Source: Streptomyces humidus (GTDB lineage: Bacteria > Actinomycetota > Actinomycetes > Streptomycetales > Streptomycetaceae). From it: a stretch of 64,000 nt of DNA. Within the stretch, counting starts at the first letter, position 1; every line of letters begins with the position of its first letter. The stretch is taken from NCBI RefSeq assembly GCF_014649655.1, contig NZ_BMTL01000028.1:62001-126000 (forward strand), in the 5' to 3' direction. The position numbers and the translations under genes were made by a program. Under the pieces are notes generated by a model that saw only the letters and a list, made by a program, of their open reading frames with translations, did not search any database and was not told where the DNA came from. Shown in pieces: positions 16,725 to 25,325 of the stretch.

Positions 16725-18040
16725 TCCGCCGTGGCCTCCGCAGCAGCTCGGGCCGCCGCCGGGAGGGCGTCGGCGATTCTCTGGACGGCCGCGTCGTCGT
16801 GGGCCGTGGACACGAACCAGGACTCGAAGGACGACGGCGGGAGATAGACGCCGTCGGCCAGCAGCGAGTGGAAGAACGCGGTGAAGCGGAACGACTCCTG
16901 CGCCCTGGCGTCGTCGTAGTCCCGCACGGGCCGGTCCGTGAAGAAGACGGAGAACATGTTGGAAGCGCTCTGCACCGTGTGCGCGACGCCCCCCTTGGTC
17001 AGCGCGGCGGAGACCAGCGCCTGGATCTGCCCGGACACGGCGTCGACCCTGGCGTAGGCGTCGTCGTCGAGGAGCCGGAGCTGGGCGAGCCCGGCGGCGG
17101 TGGCGACCGGGTTCCCGGAGAGCGTGCCGGCCTGGTAGACGGGCCCGGCGGGCGCGAGGTGCGCCATCACGTCGGCGCGCCCGCCGAACGCGGCGGCGGG
17201 GAAGCCGCCGCCCATGACCTTGCCGAAGGTCATCAGGTCGGGCCGCACCCCGTCGATCCCGAACCAGCCCGCCCGTGAGGTCCGGAACCCGGTCATGACC
17301 TCGTCGGAGATGAACAGCGCGCCGTTGTTGGCGCAGGCGTCCTTGAGGCCCTGGTTGAACCCGGGCAGCGGCGGCACGACGCCCATGTTCCCCGGCGAGG
17401 CCTCGGTGATCACACAGGCGATCTCGCCGGGATGCCGGTGGAAGGCCTCCTGCACGGCCTCCAGGTCGTTGTACGGCAGGACGATGGTGTCGCCGGCCTG
17501 GGCGCCCGTGACACCGGGCGTGTCGGGCAGCGCGAAGGTGGCGACGCCGGACCCGGCGGCGGCCAGCAGCGAGTCGACGTGCCCGTGGTAGCACCCGGCG
17601 AACTTGATCACCTTGGAGCGCCGGGTGAAGCCGCGGGCGAGCCGGATGGCGGACATGGTCGCCTCGGTCCCGCTGGACACCAGCCGCACCTGCTCCACGG
17701 GGTCCACCCGCGCCACGATCTCCTCGGCGAGCGCGACCTCGCCCTCACCGGGCGTGCCGAAGGAGGTGCCGCGCGAGACGGCGTCCTGCACGGCCGCGAT
17801 GACCTCGGGGTGGGAGTGGCCGAGGATCATGGGACCCCAGGAACAGACGAGGTCGACGTACTCCCGCCCGTCGGCGTCCGTCAGATAGGGCCCGGCGCCG
17901 GACACCATGAACCGGGGCGTTCCGCCCACGGCGCGAAAGGCGCGCACCGGCGAGTTCACCCCGCCCGGCGTGACGACGGACGCGCGGTCGAACAACGCCT
18001 GCGAGAGCGGCGCATCGTATGAATAGGGCAGTTCGCTCAT
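16721..18040 (-). CDS. hemL: Glutamate-1-semialdehyde 2,1-aminomutase
   Basis: A 439-residue PLP enzyme that converts glutamate-1-semialdehyde to 5-aminolevulinate, the second step of the C5 heme pathway (HemA, also in this window, does the first). Key features: VTPGGVNSPVRAF (about 23-35), SSGTEATMSAIRLARG (about 127-142), and the PLP lysine in TFGKVMGGGFPAAAFGG (about 276). The ATG at 18040 gives the standard N-terminus; the frame is open for another 76 codons upstream without coding character. It is followed by an overlapping histidine phosphatase gene. Confidence 0.95.
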   Translation of the reverse strand: MSELPYSYDAPLSQALFDRASVVTPGGVNSPVRAFRAVGGTPRFMVSGAGPYLTDADGREYVDLVCSWGPMILGHSHPEVIAAVQDAVSRGTSFGTPGEGEVALAEEIVARVDPVEQVRLVSSGTEATMSAIRLARGFTRRSKVIKFAGCYHGHVDSLLAAAGSGVATFALPDTPGVTGAQAGDTIVLPYNDLEAVQEAFHRHPGEIACVITEASPGNMGVVPPLPGFNQGLKDACANNGALFISDEVMTGFRTSRAGWFGIDGVRPDLMTFGKVMGGGFPAAAFGGRADVMAHLAPAGPVYQAGTLSGNPVATAAGLAQLRLLDDDAYARVDAVSGQIQALVSAALTKGGVAHTVQSASNMFSVFFTDRPVRDYDDARAQESFRFTAFFHSLLADGVYLPPSSFESWFVSTAHDDAAVQRIADALPAAARAAAEATAE

Positions 18041-18449
18041 GACCTGCGACTTCTCCGACCTTTTCCGACTTGCTGGACTCCGGTTGCCAGTGACCTCCCA
18101 GGGTAGGCCAGCGACTCGAACGACCCGCGGGGGCCGTGCGGGGCGTCCCGCGCCTACTGACCGGACGGCCAGTCCCTTCCGCCCTCCGGCCTCGCGTCCG
18201 CTCCCCCGTCCGACGCGCGTCCGCTCCCCCGCCCGCTCCCCCGTCCGCGCCGCCGACCGCTTCACCATCTGCGAAACTGAGTCGTAACGACCCTGACAGA
18301 CGTAGCTCTCACCGACCGTGTGTCGAGGGCTGCGAAGATCCTGCGGACAGGTGTTTCACCGCACGTTTCGGCGAGCGGCCGTGGGGGAGGTCACTGACAC
18401 GATGATCGGGTTGCGCGGCGGGGGCCACGCGTCCTAGAAAAGCAGTCGG
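18041..18449. other. Intergenic region between hemL and a small divergent locus
   Basis: About 400 nt without a supported gene. It should hold the hemL promoter on the minus strand and the promoter for the small + strand genes at 18450 onward. It contains C-rich low-complexity stretches near 18180-18260. No clear RNA element was recognised. It lies at the inferred chromosomal breakpoint. Confidence 0.5.
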
Positions 18450-18674
18450 GTGGAGATATGCATCGCGGTGGCGGACTGGGCGAGGGGACTGACGACCTGG
18501 GTCCTCGACGTGCCCGGCGGGGAAAACACCGGCGCGACGCGGAGGAAGCGAACGAAGCACGGCAGACGCAGGCACAGGGTGTACCGAGTGAACCCGAGCG
18601 GGTCGACCGGCGAGTCGACCAGCGGGTCGACCGCCTCCGGGCGGGGAGCGGGAACGGTGGTCGGGTGGGGGTGA
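18450..18674 (+). CDS. Small basic hypothetical protein, coupled to next gene
   Basis: A 74-residue frame starting GTG at 18450. In the region where it overlaps an alternative 5' extension of the next gene, this frame has third positions that are mostly G or C, while the alternative frame does not. Its TGA overlaps the GTG of the next gene (GTGA at 18671-18674), the usual coupling signature. The protein has a hydrophobic N-terminus (ICIAVADWARGLTTWVL) and a basic centre (RRKRTKHGRRRHRVYR), with no known domain. The ribosome site is weak, so this call is moderate. Confidence 0.4.
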   Translation: MEICIAVADWARGLTTWVLDVPGGENTGATRRKRTKHGRRRHRVYRVNPSGSTGESTSGSTASGRGAGTVVGWG

Positions 18675-19102
18675 CGTACAAGTACTTCGGCGCGCCCGAC
18701 GGTGCTACGGCGGCCCGAGTCCCGATCTCGATGCGCCCCGAGGAACTCGGCGGCGACGAGCTCGGCATGAACGGCATGTTCACGAAGATCAAGCCGGAGA
18801 CGATGGCCGCGATGGTGCTGACCGGCATCCAAGGCGTCCCCCTCCACAAGGTGCCCCCGCTGGAACTGGTCGTCCTCCACCCCGACTACGCCGTCGTGAA
18901 GCTGCCCATGACCGTCGTCGACCCCCTCCGCGACATCGGCGAGGAAGCGGTCGGCGCGGCGGCGTTCATCTGGTCCACGGTGCCCGACCGGGGAGGCCCC
19001 CGGGACGCCTTCAACGTGTACCAACTCCTGCACGAATGGCAGGACTTCAGCCATCGGTTGCATGAGGCGGGGCATCAGCCTTATTGCCTGGTTTGGCCCT
19101 GA
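18671..19102 (+). CDS. Conserved hypothetical protein
   Basis: A 143-residue soluble protein starting VTYKYFGAPDG, with ISMRPEELGGDELGMNGMF, KIKPETMAAMVLTGIQ and a C-terminus HEAGHQPYCLVWP. No signal or membrane segment and no domain I recognise. The GTG at 18671 overlaps the stop of the 18450 ORF; an ATG start at 18458 would add 71 poorly coding residues. A strong hairpin follows at 19133. Confidence 0.65.
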   Translation: MTYKYFGAPDGATAARVPISMRPEELGGDELGMNGMFTKIKPETMAAMVLTGIQGVPLHKVPPLELVVLHPDYAVVKLPMTVVDPLRDIGEEAVGAAAFIWSTVPDRGGPRDAFNVYQLLHEWQDFSHRLHEAGHQPYCLVWP

Positions 19103-19132
19103 TCGCCTCTGAGCTGGGGTTTCTTGCGGATC

Positions 19133-19156
19133 GGGCGAGGTCTTCGGACCTCGCCC
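19133..19156 (+). terminator. Terminator with UUCG tetraloop
   Basis: A perfect 10-bp stem (19133-19142 with 19147-19156) closed by TTCG and followed by TTCT. It lies 30 nt after the stop of the hypothetical gene ending at 19102. Confidence 0.85.
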
Positions 19157-19444
19157 TTCTCGGTGCCGGGGGCGTCGGGCGGCCAGGAGCGAGCCGCCTG
19201 TCACCGCTGAGGCCCCGGGGCGTCGCCGTCGCGCGGAACGCCGAGAACGCCGAGATCGCGCAGGACGCCGAGACCGCGGAGCCGAGCAGGCTCCCCGGCG
19301 GGAACCGGCGGGCGGCGGCTCGGGAGGAACCCGCGCCGGGGTCCGCGCCGGTCCCTCCCAGGACGCGAACGGGCGGATAGCCTCGTCCCGAAATGCGGGG
19401 ATACGGGGGGATCGCCTGCCGAGTCGACGAGCCGAGGAGGTCCC

Positions 19445-20830
19445 ATCGCCGGGACGAAGCCGGAGGCGACCGCCGCGTCCGCGCCGCGGAGCCAGCCGCC
19501 GGAGGCCGACCTGCTGCGCACGATGCTGCGGCGGCCCGAGTACCTCAAGGCACTGGTCTTCTGCGGTCTGATCGGTGTTCCGGTGGCGTTGATCGCCTTC
19601 TGGTTCCTCGTGACGCTCAACCAGCTGGAACGGCTGATCTGGACGGACTGGCCCAAGGACCTGGGCTGGAAGCAGGCTCCGTGGTGGTGGGGGTTCCCCC
19701 TGCTCCTGGTGGCCGGCGTGGTCGTGGGGCTGACGGTCTCCCGGCTGCCCGGGCGGGGCGGACACGTCCCCGTCAGCGGTCTGCACGCGGGCGGGATCAC
19801 CAAGGAGGCGCTGCCCGGTGTCCTCGTCGCCGCGCTCGTGGGCCTGCCGCTCGGCGTCGTGCTCGGACCCGAGGCGCCGCTGATCGCCCTGGGCGGCGGA
19901 CTGGCCCTGCTCTTCGCGAGCTTCGCGCGGGCCCCGCAGACGGAGGCGAGCACCGCGCTGCTCGGGGCGGCCGGCGCCGCCGCGGCCGTCTCGGCGCTCT
20001 TCGGCAATCCTCTGGTGGGCGCGGTGCTGCTGATGGAGGTGGCCGGGGTCGGCGGTCCGCAGCTCTTCTCGGTGATGCTGCCGGTGCTGCTGGCCAGCGG
20101 GGTCGGGGACCTGGTCTTCACCGGGTTCGTCCACTGGACGGGCCTGCGGACCGGGAGCCTGGACATCGGCCTGCCCAAGCCGCCGCCGCTGGACTGGGCG
20201 GACGTCCTGTGGGTGCCGCTGATGGCGCCCGCTCTGGCGTTCCTGATCCACTGGATCTTCGTGGGAGGGAGGTACGCCGCCGGCTTCGTCACGTCCTGGA
20301 CGGTGCGCAACACCACGCTTTGCGCGCTCGGCGTGGCCGGCTGCACCGCCCTCTACGCCGTTTCCACGGGCCGCTCCCCCGCCGAGGCCGCGCTGTCCGG
20401 GGAGAGCGCCCTGGCCGGGCTGGCGAAGGACGCGTCCGCATGGTCCGTGGGCGCGCTCGTGGCGGTGCTGGCGTTCAAGGGGCTCGCCTACGCGCTCTGT
20501 CTGGGCAGCCTGCGCGGCGGCCCGGTCTTCCCCGCGCTGTTCCTCGGCGGGGCGGCCGGCGCCCTGCTGGCGCCGCTGCCCGGCTTCGGTCTGGTGCCGG
20601 CGATGGCGGCCGGGATGGCGGCGTCCGTGACGGCGGCCCTGCGGCTGCCCGTCAGCGGTGCGGTGCTGGTCGTCCTGCTGCTGGGCAACGTGGAGACGGT
20701 GGCGCTCGTGGTGCTCGCGGCGGTGGTGTCCTTCGCCGTGACCCAGCTGCTGCCGCAGGGGCCTGCCGTTCCGGCGTTCAGAAGCCGGACGCCCGGCAGG
20801 ACGTCCCGCCGGGAAGCGCCGGGCCCCTGA
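19445..20830 (+). CDS. ClC-type chloride channel/transporter homologue
   Basis: A polytopic membrane protein of about 461 residues (435 if started at ATG 19523), related to ClC channels. Family-like loops are PVSGLHAGGITKEALPG, LGPEAPLIALGGG (in place of GREGP; the gating-type Glu is kept) and RGGPVFPALFLGGAAGAL (the GxFxP motif). About ten hydrophobic helices are evident. The only good ribosome site, GAGGAGG at 19434-19440, is placed for an ATC codon at 19445, in frame with the whole protein. ATG 19523 has no ribosome site. The true start is therefore uncertain (see findings). Ion specificity cannot be read from sequence. Confidence 0.72.
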   Translation: MAGTKPEATAASAPRSQPPEADLLRTMLRRPEYLKALVFCGLIGVPVALIAFWFLVTLNQLERLIWTDWPKDLGWKQAPWWWGFPLLLVAGVVVGLTVSRLPGRGGHVPVSGLHAGGITKEALPGVLVAALVGLPLGVVLGPEAPLIALGGGLALLFASFARAPQTEASTALLGAAGAAAAVSALFGNPLVGAVLLMEVAGVGGPQLFSVMLPVLLASGVGDLVFTGFVHWTGLRTGSLDIGLPKPPPLDWADVLWVPLMAPALAFLIHWIFVGGRYAAGFVTSWTVRNTTLCALGVAGCTALYAVSTGRSPAEAALSGESALAGLAKDASAWSVGALVAVLAFKGLAYALCLGSLRGGPVFPALFLGGAAGALLAPLPGFGLVPAMAAGMAASVTAALRLPVSGAVLVVLLLGNVETVALVVLAAVVSFAVTQLLPQGPAVPAFRSRTPGRTSRREAPGP

Positions 20831-20947
20831 GGGCGGCGGCAGCGTGAACGACCGGGGCCTTCGGCCGGGCCCGATGCCCACCCGCCGCCCGGCCGTCGCG
20901 CCGCCCAGCCACCCCGCCGTCGCGCCGCCCCGGCGTCCGGCGTCGTC

Positions 20948-22366
20948 TCACGCCGACTCGGCGCGCACTCGTCCCGCGCGGACGGCGTCGAGGAGCGCCC
21001 GGTGGTCCTTCTCGTTCTGGTCCGCGTACAGCTCGGCGAAGGTCGCCAGGGCTCGGTCGAAGACGTCGCCGCCGCCCAGGTATCCGGCGATCGCGATGCG
21101 GTCGCCGGAGCGGGCGTGGGCGCGGGCCAGGGTGGCGCCGCAGAGCCACGCGAACATGGACATCCGTTTCGGCGACATGTTCTCGGTGGCGGCGATGCCC
21201 TTCATGTCCCTGAGCTGGCGGACGTAGAAGTCGCGGCGGCGGCCGTCGATGCCCGTGGTGCGCTCCCAGCCGAGGAAGATGTCGCTGGTCGCCTGCATCA
21301 GCCGCTGGCCGGCCACGACCCGTTCGCCCTGGGTGCGGTACCCGCCCGCGCCCGCGTAGGGGGCCAGCACGGACTCGTCGGCCTCCTTAGCCTGGAGGAA
21401 CAGCGGGTCCTCGTCGTCCTTGCCGAGCAGCAGCACGATCCAGCAGCGGGTGCCGACGCTTCCCACGCCGACGACCTTGCGGGCGATGTCGGCGACACGA
21501 TAGGTCTCCAGCAGGAACCGGCGGTCGGACTGCAGGGACTGGCCGTACCGCTCGACGAGGCGGCTGATCTCGGTCTCCAGCATGCCGCTCTCGGCCTTCG
21601 GCATCAGGCTCTCCAGGCGGACCAGGAGCGGCGGGTCGTCGGCGATCCTGCGCCGTCCGCCGACCACGTGGGTGAGCTTGTCGAAGACCTGGAGCGTGTC
21701 GTGCGAGCGGGCCTTCTCCCGGGTCGCGTCCCAGCGTTCGAGGGTGTCCGCGTCGAGGCGGGGGGCGAACGCCTTCTGCAGTTCGTCCGCCTCGAAACGG
21801 GTGTACCAGACCGCGAGATTGCCCATGCCGGCGTACTCCCGCATCCGCTCGCGGTACGACCGCACGGCGGTCCGCACCACGGACTTGCGCTCCTTGACGC
21901 TGAAGCCGTTGGCGCGGCCCGCGATGACCAGGCTGGCCGCGAGCCGCTTGACGTCCCACTCCCAGGGGCCGGGCAGGGTCTCGTCGAAGTCGTTGATGTC
22001 GAACATCAGCCGGCGTTCCGGGGAGGCCAGCAGCCGGAAGTTGAGCAGGTGCGCGTCGCCGCAGCACTGGACCCGGATGCCGGTGCGGGGCGTCTCGGCG
22101 AGGTCCGCGGCCATGATGGCGGCAGCGCCCCGGTAGAAGCGGAACGGCGACTCGCTCATCCGTCCGTAGCGGATCGGCACGAGTTCGGGGACCCGCTTCG
22201 CCGACTGCGCGTCGATGAGGTCCACCGGGTCGGTGCGCTTGCGCGGTGGCGTGAACTCGGCGTGCGCGGACCTCGGCACGGTGGACCGAAAGGACTTGCC
22301 GCGTTCGGCGCGTTCCCTCGGGGTGTGGTGGCGCAGTTCGTGGCCGGTGGGGTTGTTGTCGCTCAT
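20948..22366 (-). CDS. DUF2252 family protein
   Basis: A 472-residue DUF2252 protein. Family hallmarks: VPIRYGRMSESPFRFYRGAA (about 70-89), CCGDAHLLNFR (about 105-115), FDINDFDETLPGPWEWDVKRLAASL (about 124-148, quoted here only to mark the position), and a C-terminal LARAHARSGD. The DAHLLNF and DFDE clusters resemble metal/phosphotransfer sites of aminoglycoside-kinase-like folds, but no activity is established. The ATG at 22366 follows GTGGAG; the longer open frame upstream is non-coding. It lies divergent from the DUF6325 gene. Confidence 0.85.
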   Translation of the reverse strand: MSDNNPTGHELRHHTPRERAERGKSFRSTVPRSAHAEFTPPRKRTDPVDLIDAQSAKRVPELVPIRYGRMSESPFRFYRGAAAIMAADLAETPRTGIRVQCCGDAHLLNFRLLASPERRLMFDINDFDETLPGPWEWDVKRLAASLVIAGRANGFSVKERKSVVRTAVRSYRERMREYAGMGNLAVWYTRFEADELQKAFAPRLDADTLERWDATREKARSHDTLQVFDKLTHVVGGRRRIADDPPLLVRLESLMPKAESGMLETEISRLVERYGQSLQSDRRFLLETYRVADIARKVVGVGSVGTRCWIVLLLGKDDEDPLFLQAKEADESVLAPYAGAGGYRTQGERVVAGQRLMQATSDIFLGWERTTGIDGRRRDFYVRQLRDMKGIAATENMSPKRMSMFAWLCGATLARAHARSGDRIAIAGYLGGGDVFDRALATFAELYADQNEKDHRALLDAVRAGRVRAESA

Positions 22367-22420
22367 GGCGGACACTCCACGATCTGGTCGCCGAGGCCCG
22401 GGGGCCCTGGGGACACGGGG

Positions 22421-22482
22421 GCGCTGGGGGGCGCTGGGGGGCGGAAGGGTCGCTGGGGGGGAGCGGAAGGGTCGCTGGGGGC
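22421..22482. repeat. G-rich tandem repeats
   Basis: Two copies of GCGCTGGGGG (22421-22440), then two copies of a 19-nt unit beginning GCGGAAGGGTCGC (22441 and 22463). It sits 55 nt upstream of the DUF2252 start, with four or more G-runs per copy. It could form quadruplex structure; no function shown. Confidence 0.7.
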
Positions 22483-22640
22483 GGACGGCCGCTGCGCCGT
22501 GTCGCGGCGGGACGGACCGGACGGCGGGTCCCGCCCGGTCGGCGGATCCAGACGCAGCCGACACCGTCATGCACGGTCGCGACGGCGTCCGGTAGGTGAG
22601 GTCACGCGCCCGGGGCGGCCGAGGGCGGGCCGACCGCCAC

Positions 22641-22674
22641 GCGTTCCTCCAACGTATCGCCGGTGGAGGAACGC
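22641..22674. promoter_or_regulatory. Perfect inverted repeat in a divergent promoter region
   Basis: Arms of 11 bp (GCGTTCCTCCA and its complement) separated by 12 nt, located about 97 nt upstream of the DUF6325 start and 275 nt upstream of DUF2252. Because it lies between divergent genes it is more likely an operator than a terminator. The regulator is unknown. Confidence 0.4.
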
Positions 22675-22770
22675 GGCACGCCGACAGCATGCGACACCGG
22701 GTGCGAGGGCCTCTGCCGGGTGATGCAATGGCAGTCAGGGGGCCGCCGCACGAGCACCAGAGGTGAAGCC

Positions 22771-23268
22771 GTGAGCGAGCAGAGCGAACTGAAGCAGCAG
22801 ACGCGGCAGTCCGCACCCGGCGGACAGGACGAGCCGATCGACGAGATGGGACCCGTCGACTACGTGGTGGTGGAGTTCCCCGGCAACCGCATGACGGGTG
22901 AGGGCTTCCCGCTGCTGGTCGATCTGGTGGACCGCGGCCTCATCCGGATCCTGGATCTGACGTTCGTCAGGAAAGGCGAGGACGGCTCGGTGACCGCCCT
23001 GGAGATCGCCGATCTCACCGGCGACGGCGGGCTCGACCTCGCCGTCTTCGAGGGCGCGCAGTCCGGTCTGCTCGGCCAGGACGACCTGGAGGAGGCCGCC
23101 GCGGCCGTCGAACCCGGCAACTCCGCCGCACTGTTGGTCTACGAGAACCGGTGGGCCGCGCCCTTCGCCGCGGCCCTGCGCCGCGGAGGGGCCCAACTGG
23201 TCGCCTCCGGACGGCTGCCCGTGCAGGCGCTCCTCGCCGCGCTGGAGGCGACCGAAGCCGCCTCGTGA
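22771..23268 (+). CDS. DUF6325 family protein
   Basis: A 165-residue soluble protein with the DUF6325 pattern: GPVDYVVVEFPGNRMTGEGF (about 27-46), LVDRGLIRILDLTFVRKGEDG, and a C-terminal half with LLVYENRWAAPFAAALRRGG. GTG 22771 has AGAGGTG seven bases upstream. Relatives are found next to SHOCT-domain proteins in actinomycetes, and one is nearby at 24878, which suggests a shared stress-related role. Function is not known. Confidence 0.8.
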   Translation: MSEQSELKQQTRQSAPGGQDEPIDEMGPVDYVVVEFPGNRMTGEGFPLLVDLVDRGLIRILDLTFVRKGEDGSVTALEIADLTGDGGLDLAVFEGAQSGLLGQDDLEEAAAAVEPGNSAALLVYENRWAAPFAAALRRGGAQLVASGRLPVQALLAALEATEAAS

Positions 23269-23457
23269 ACCCCGGCCGCCTCGTGAACGCCGTGTGACCC
23301 GTACGAAGCGCTCGGGCCGGCCCCGCGTCACATCTCGGGCCGGCCCGTCGCCGCGCCCTGGCCGTGTCGCGCACGGCCGGTCCGCCACACCTGGGCCCTT
23401 AGCCGGTGCGCCGTGCCCCTTGGTTCGCCCGCCGGTCCCCCCTGGCACAGGCGCGGC

Positions 23458-23829
23458 TCAGGCGCCTCCGCCGACGACGGAGTAGCTCAGCCACGGGGAC
23501 TGGCCGGGCGTGAACGGGACGGACATCTGCGTCCCCAGATAGAAGCTCTCTCCGCCGGTGCGGCCGCTCTGGTCGTCGCCGGCCTTCGTCAGCACGCAGT
23601 CCTCGCCGACGTAGAGCCGGATGTCGTCGACGGTGTAGTTGCGCACGCTGTGGGCGCCGCCCGGCAGACGGTGGCATCCGTCGTCGTCCGGGCTCTGGAT
23701 CTTCACGACCCGTCCCGTGGGGGTCGTGTACTGGAGGGTGCCGAGGGCGGAACCACTGCTACAACCGGCGACGGCAAGCAGGAGGAAGACGGCTCCTGCC
23801 CGTCGGCGGGCGCGACTGCGACAGATCAT
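23458..23829 (-). CDS. Small secreted lipoprotein
   Basis: A 123-residue protein with a basic N-terminus (MICRSRARRRAG), a hydrophobic core and lipobox VAGC (Cys near 23). The mature part is about 100 residues with two cysteines (DDDGCHRL and GEDCVL) likely to form a disulfide. It lacks any domain I know. ATG 23829 follows GAGGA with good spacing; the longer open frame is not coding. Confidence 0.65.
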   Translation of the reverse strand: MICRSRARRRAGAVFLLLAVAGCSSGSALGTLQYTTPTGRVVKIQSPDDDGCHRLPGGAHSVRNYTVDDIRLYVGEDCVLTKAGDDQSGRTGGESFYLGTQMSVPFTPGQSPWLSYSVVGGGA

Positions 23830-24286
23830 GGCGACGGGTCCTCGTCTGTGTGGGAGGCCGGCGAGGAGCCGGAGCCTCTTGGCACAAGGCTGCCGGGCCC
23901 CGCGGCCGTCGGCATCCGGAGCGGGACCGGTCGACTGACCGCGGACGTCCGCCCGGCGTACGCCCCCGACGGCCGGCCGTGACGTCGGCCGCTCCACGGA
24001 CGCCGGACGCCGCCGACGCGGGAGGCTCTGCGGCGTCGGCGCGGGAAAACCCGCTGACGCGGTGACGCCTGCCGAAGCGGGAATTCCGGCGAAGCGGGAA
24101 TGCCCGCGATCGCGGAACCGCCTTACGCGGAAAGGGAACAGCGCCGGCCTCGGAGGAAGGGGATGAAGCAGCTCTCCGGTGGTCCTGCCGCACGGTTCCG
24201 GCCGCCACCCGGCACGGGGTCCGGCCGCCACCCGAGGGATGACGGCCGGAGCCGGACGGCGCGGTGCCCGCGGGAGAGAGATGTGG
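23830..24286. other. Intergenic region, no gene seen
   Basis: About 450 nt between two minus-strand genes. It contains short imperfect repeats around GAAGCGGGAAT (24073-24102) and low-complexity GC text. All frames are open in parts, but none has convincing codon use or a ribosome site. Confidence 0.5.
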
Positions 24287-24712
24287 TCAGATCGCACGTT
24301 CCCTTTGCGGGCCGACGCAGAGGGCCCAGATCACGAATCCGTCGATGACCATCAGCGTGATGGCCCAGAACGGATACCAGGGCAGCCAGACGAAGTTGGC
24401 GATCAGGTTCAGACCCGCCGCGGCGATACCGACGACGCGGGCCCACATCGCCCCGGTGAACAGGGCCATACCCGCCAGCACCACCAGGATGCCGAGGGAG
24501 AAGTGCAGCCAGCCCCAGCTGGTCAGGCTCCACTGAAAGGTGAAATTGCGCGTGGTGACGAACACGTCGTCCTTCGAGACGGCGGATATTCCCTCGAATA
24601 TCGCCAGGACGCCGCCGAAAATCATCATGATCGCGGCGAAGATCGTCCATCCGGAGACTTCAGCCATTTCCCGGGAGGTGGTCCGGTGCATTCCAGTGCT
24701 TTGTGTGGCCAT
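24287..24712 (-). CDS. DUF7144-type four-helix membrane protein
   Basis: A 141-residue integral membrane protein with four hydrophobic helices (about 21-43, 66-86, 90-108, 113-133). Sequence features such as FGGVLAIFEGISAV, WSLTSWGWLHFSLGILVVLAG and NFVWLPWYPFWAI match the actinobacterial DUF7144 membrane family. ATG 24712 is preceded by GAAGGAG with good spacing. It is divergent from the SHOCT gene; both look like envelope or stress proteins. No biochemical role is known. Confidence 0.8.
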   Translation of the reverse strand: MATQSTGMHRTTSREMAEVSGWTIFAAIMMIFGGVLAIFEGISAVSKDDVFVTTRNFTFQWSLTSWGWLHFSLGILVVLAGMALFTGAMWARVVGIAAAGLNLIANFVWLPWYPFWAITLMVIDGFVIWALCVGPQRERAI

Positions 24713-24877
24713 TTTGCGGGCTCCTTCAACTGGGCCTCGACGCCGGGACGACCGCCCGGTCGTGGACACAAGTCCAGACTGCCACCAGTCGGCGTATTCG
24801 GCAGATCGGGCCAGAAATCGCGGCACACCGCGCAAGGTGGTCCAATGGAACGGACTATGGACGAAAGGGGATGGGCC

Positions 24878-25192
24878 ATGCCGGGTCTTCTTCGCGGAGT
24901 CGCCCGCACCGCCGTCGTGGCGGGTACGGCGACCGCCGTCTCCAACCGTGTGTCGCGCCGTCAGCAGGGACGCTGGGCGGCCCAGGAGGGTCAGGAGGGT
25001 TACGCGGAACCCTCGCCGCAGTCCTCGCCTCAGCCCGCCGGGCAGCCGCAGGCGGCACCGCAGGCCGCGCCCCAGCAGGCCGACGACTTCGGCGACAGGA
25101 TCGAGCACCTCAGGCAGCTCGGCGAGCTCAAGGAACAGGGGGTGCTCACCGAGGCCGAGTTCGAGGAACAGAAGCGCCGGCTCCTGGGCTGA
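24878..25192 (+). CDS. SHOCT domain protein
   Basis: A 104-residue protein. The N-terminus (MPGLLRGVARTAVVAGTATAVSNRV) is a weak hydrophobic helix, the centre is Pro/Gln/Ala-rich and disordered, and the last 30 residues form a SHOCT motif (LRQLGELKEQGVLTEAEFEE). SHOCT is a short oligomerisation or targeting domain. ATG 24878 has AAAGGGG at 7-nt spacing; in-frame ATGs at 24845 and 24857 are weaker options. Confidence 0.82.
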   Translation: MPGLLRGVARTAVVAGTATAVSNRVSRRQQGRWAAQEGQEGYAEPSPQSSPQPAGQPQAAPQAAPQQADDFGDRIEHLRQLGELKEQGVLTEAEFEEQKRRLLG

Positions 25193-25325
25193 GCCGGCGC
25201 CGGGCAACTGCCCTGGACCGGGCGGCGGTTGGATAGGTGAGGGCGTGTCAGGATGATGCTCCGACAGTCACCCCTCCCGGTTCATCCGGCGGCAGGACAC
25301 CAGGTCCAGGGCGGAGCCAGGCAGT

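Noticed and set aside
18434..20881. 815-codon minus ORF over the ClC-like gene
   Set aside because: It is opposite a clear membrane protein and has low-complexity, Gln/Arg/Gly-rich product.
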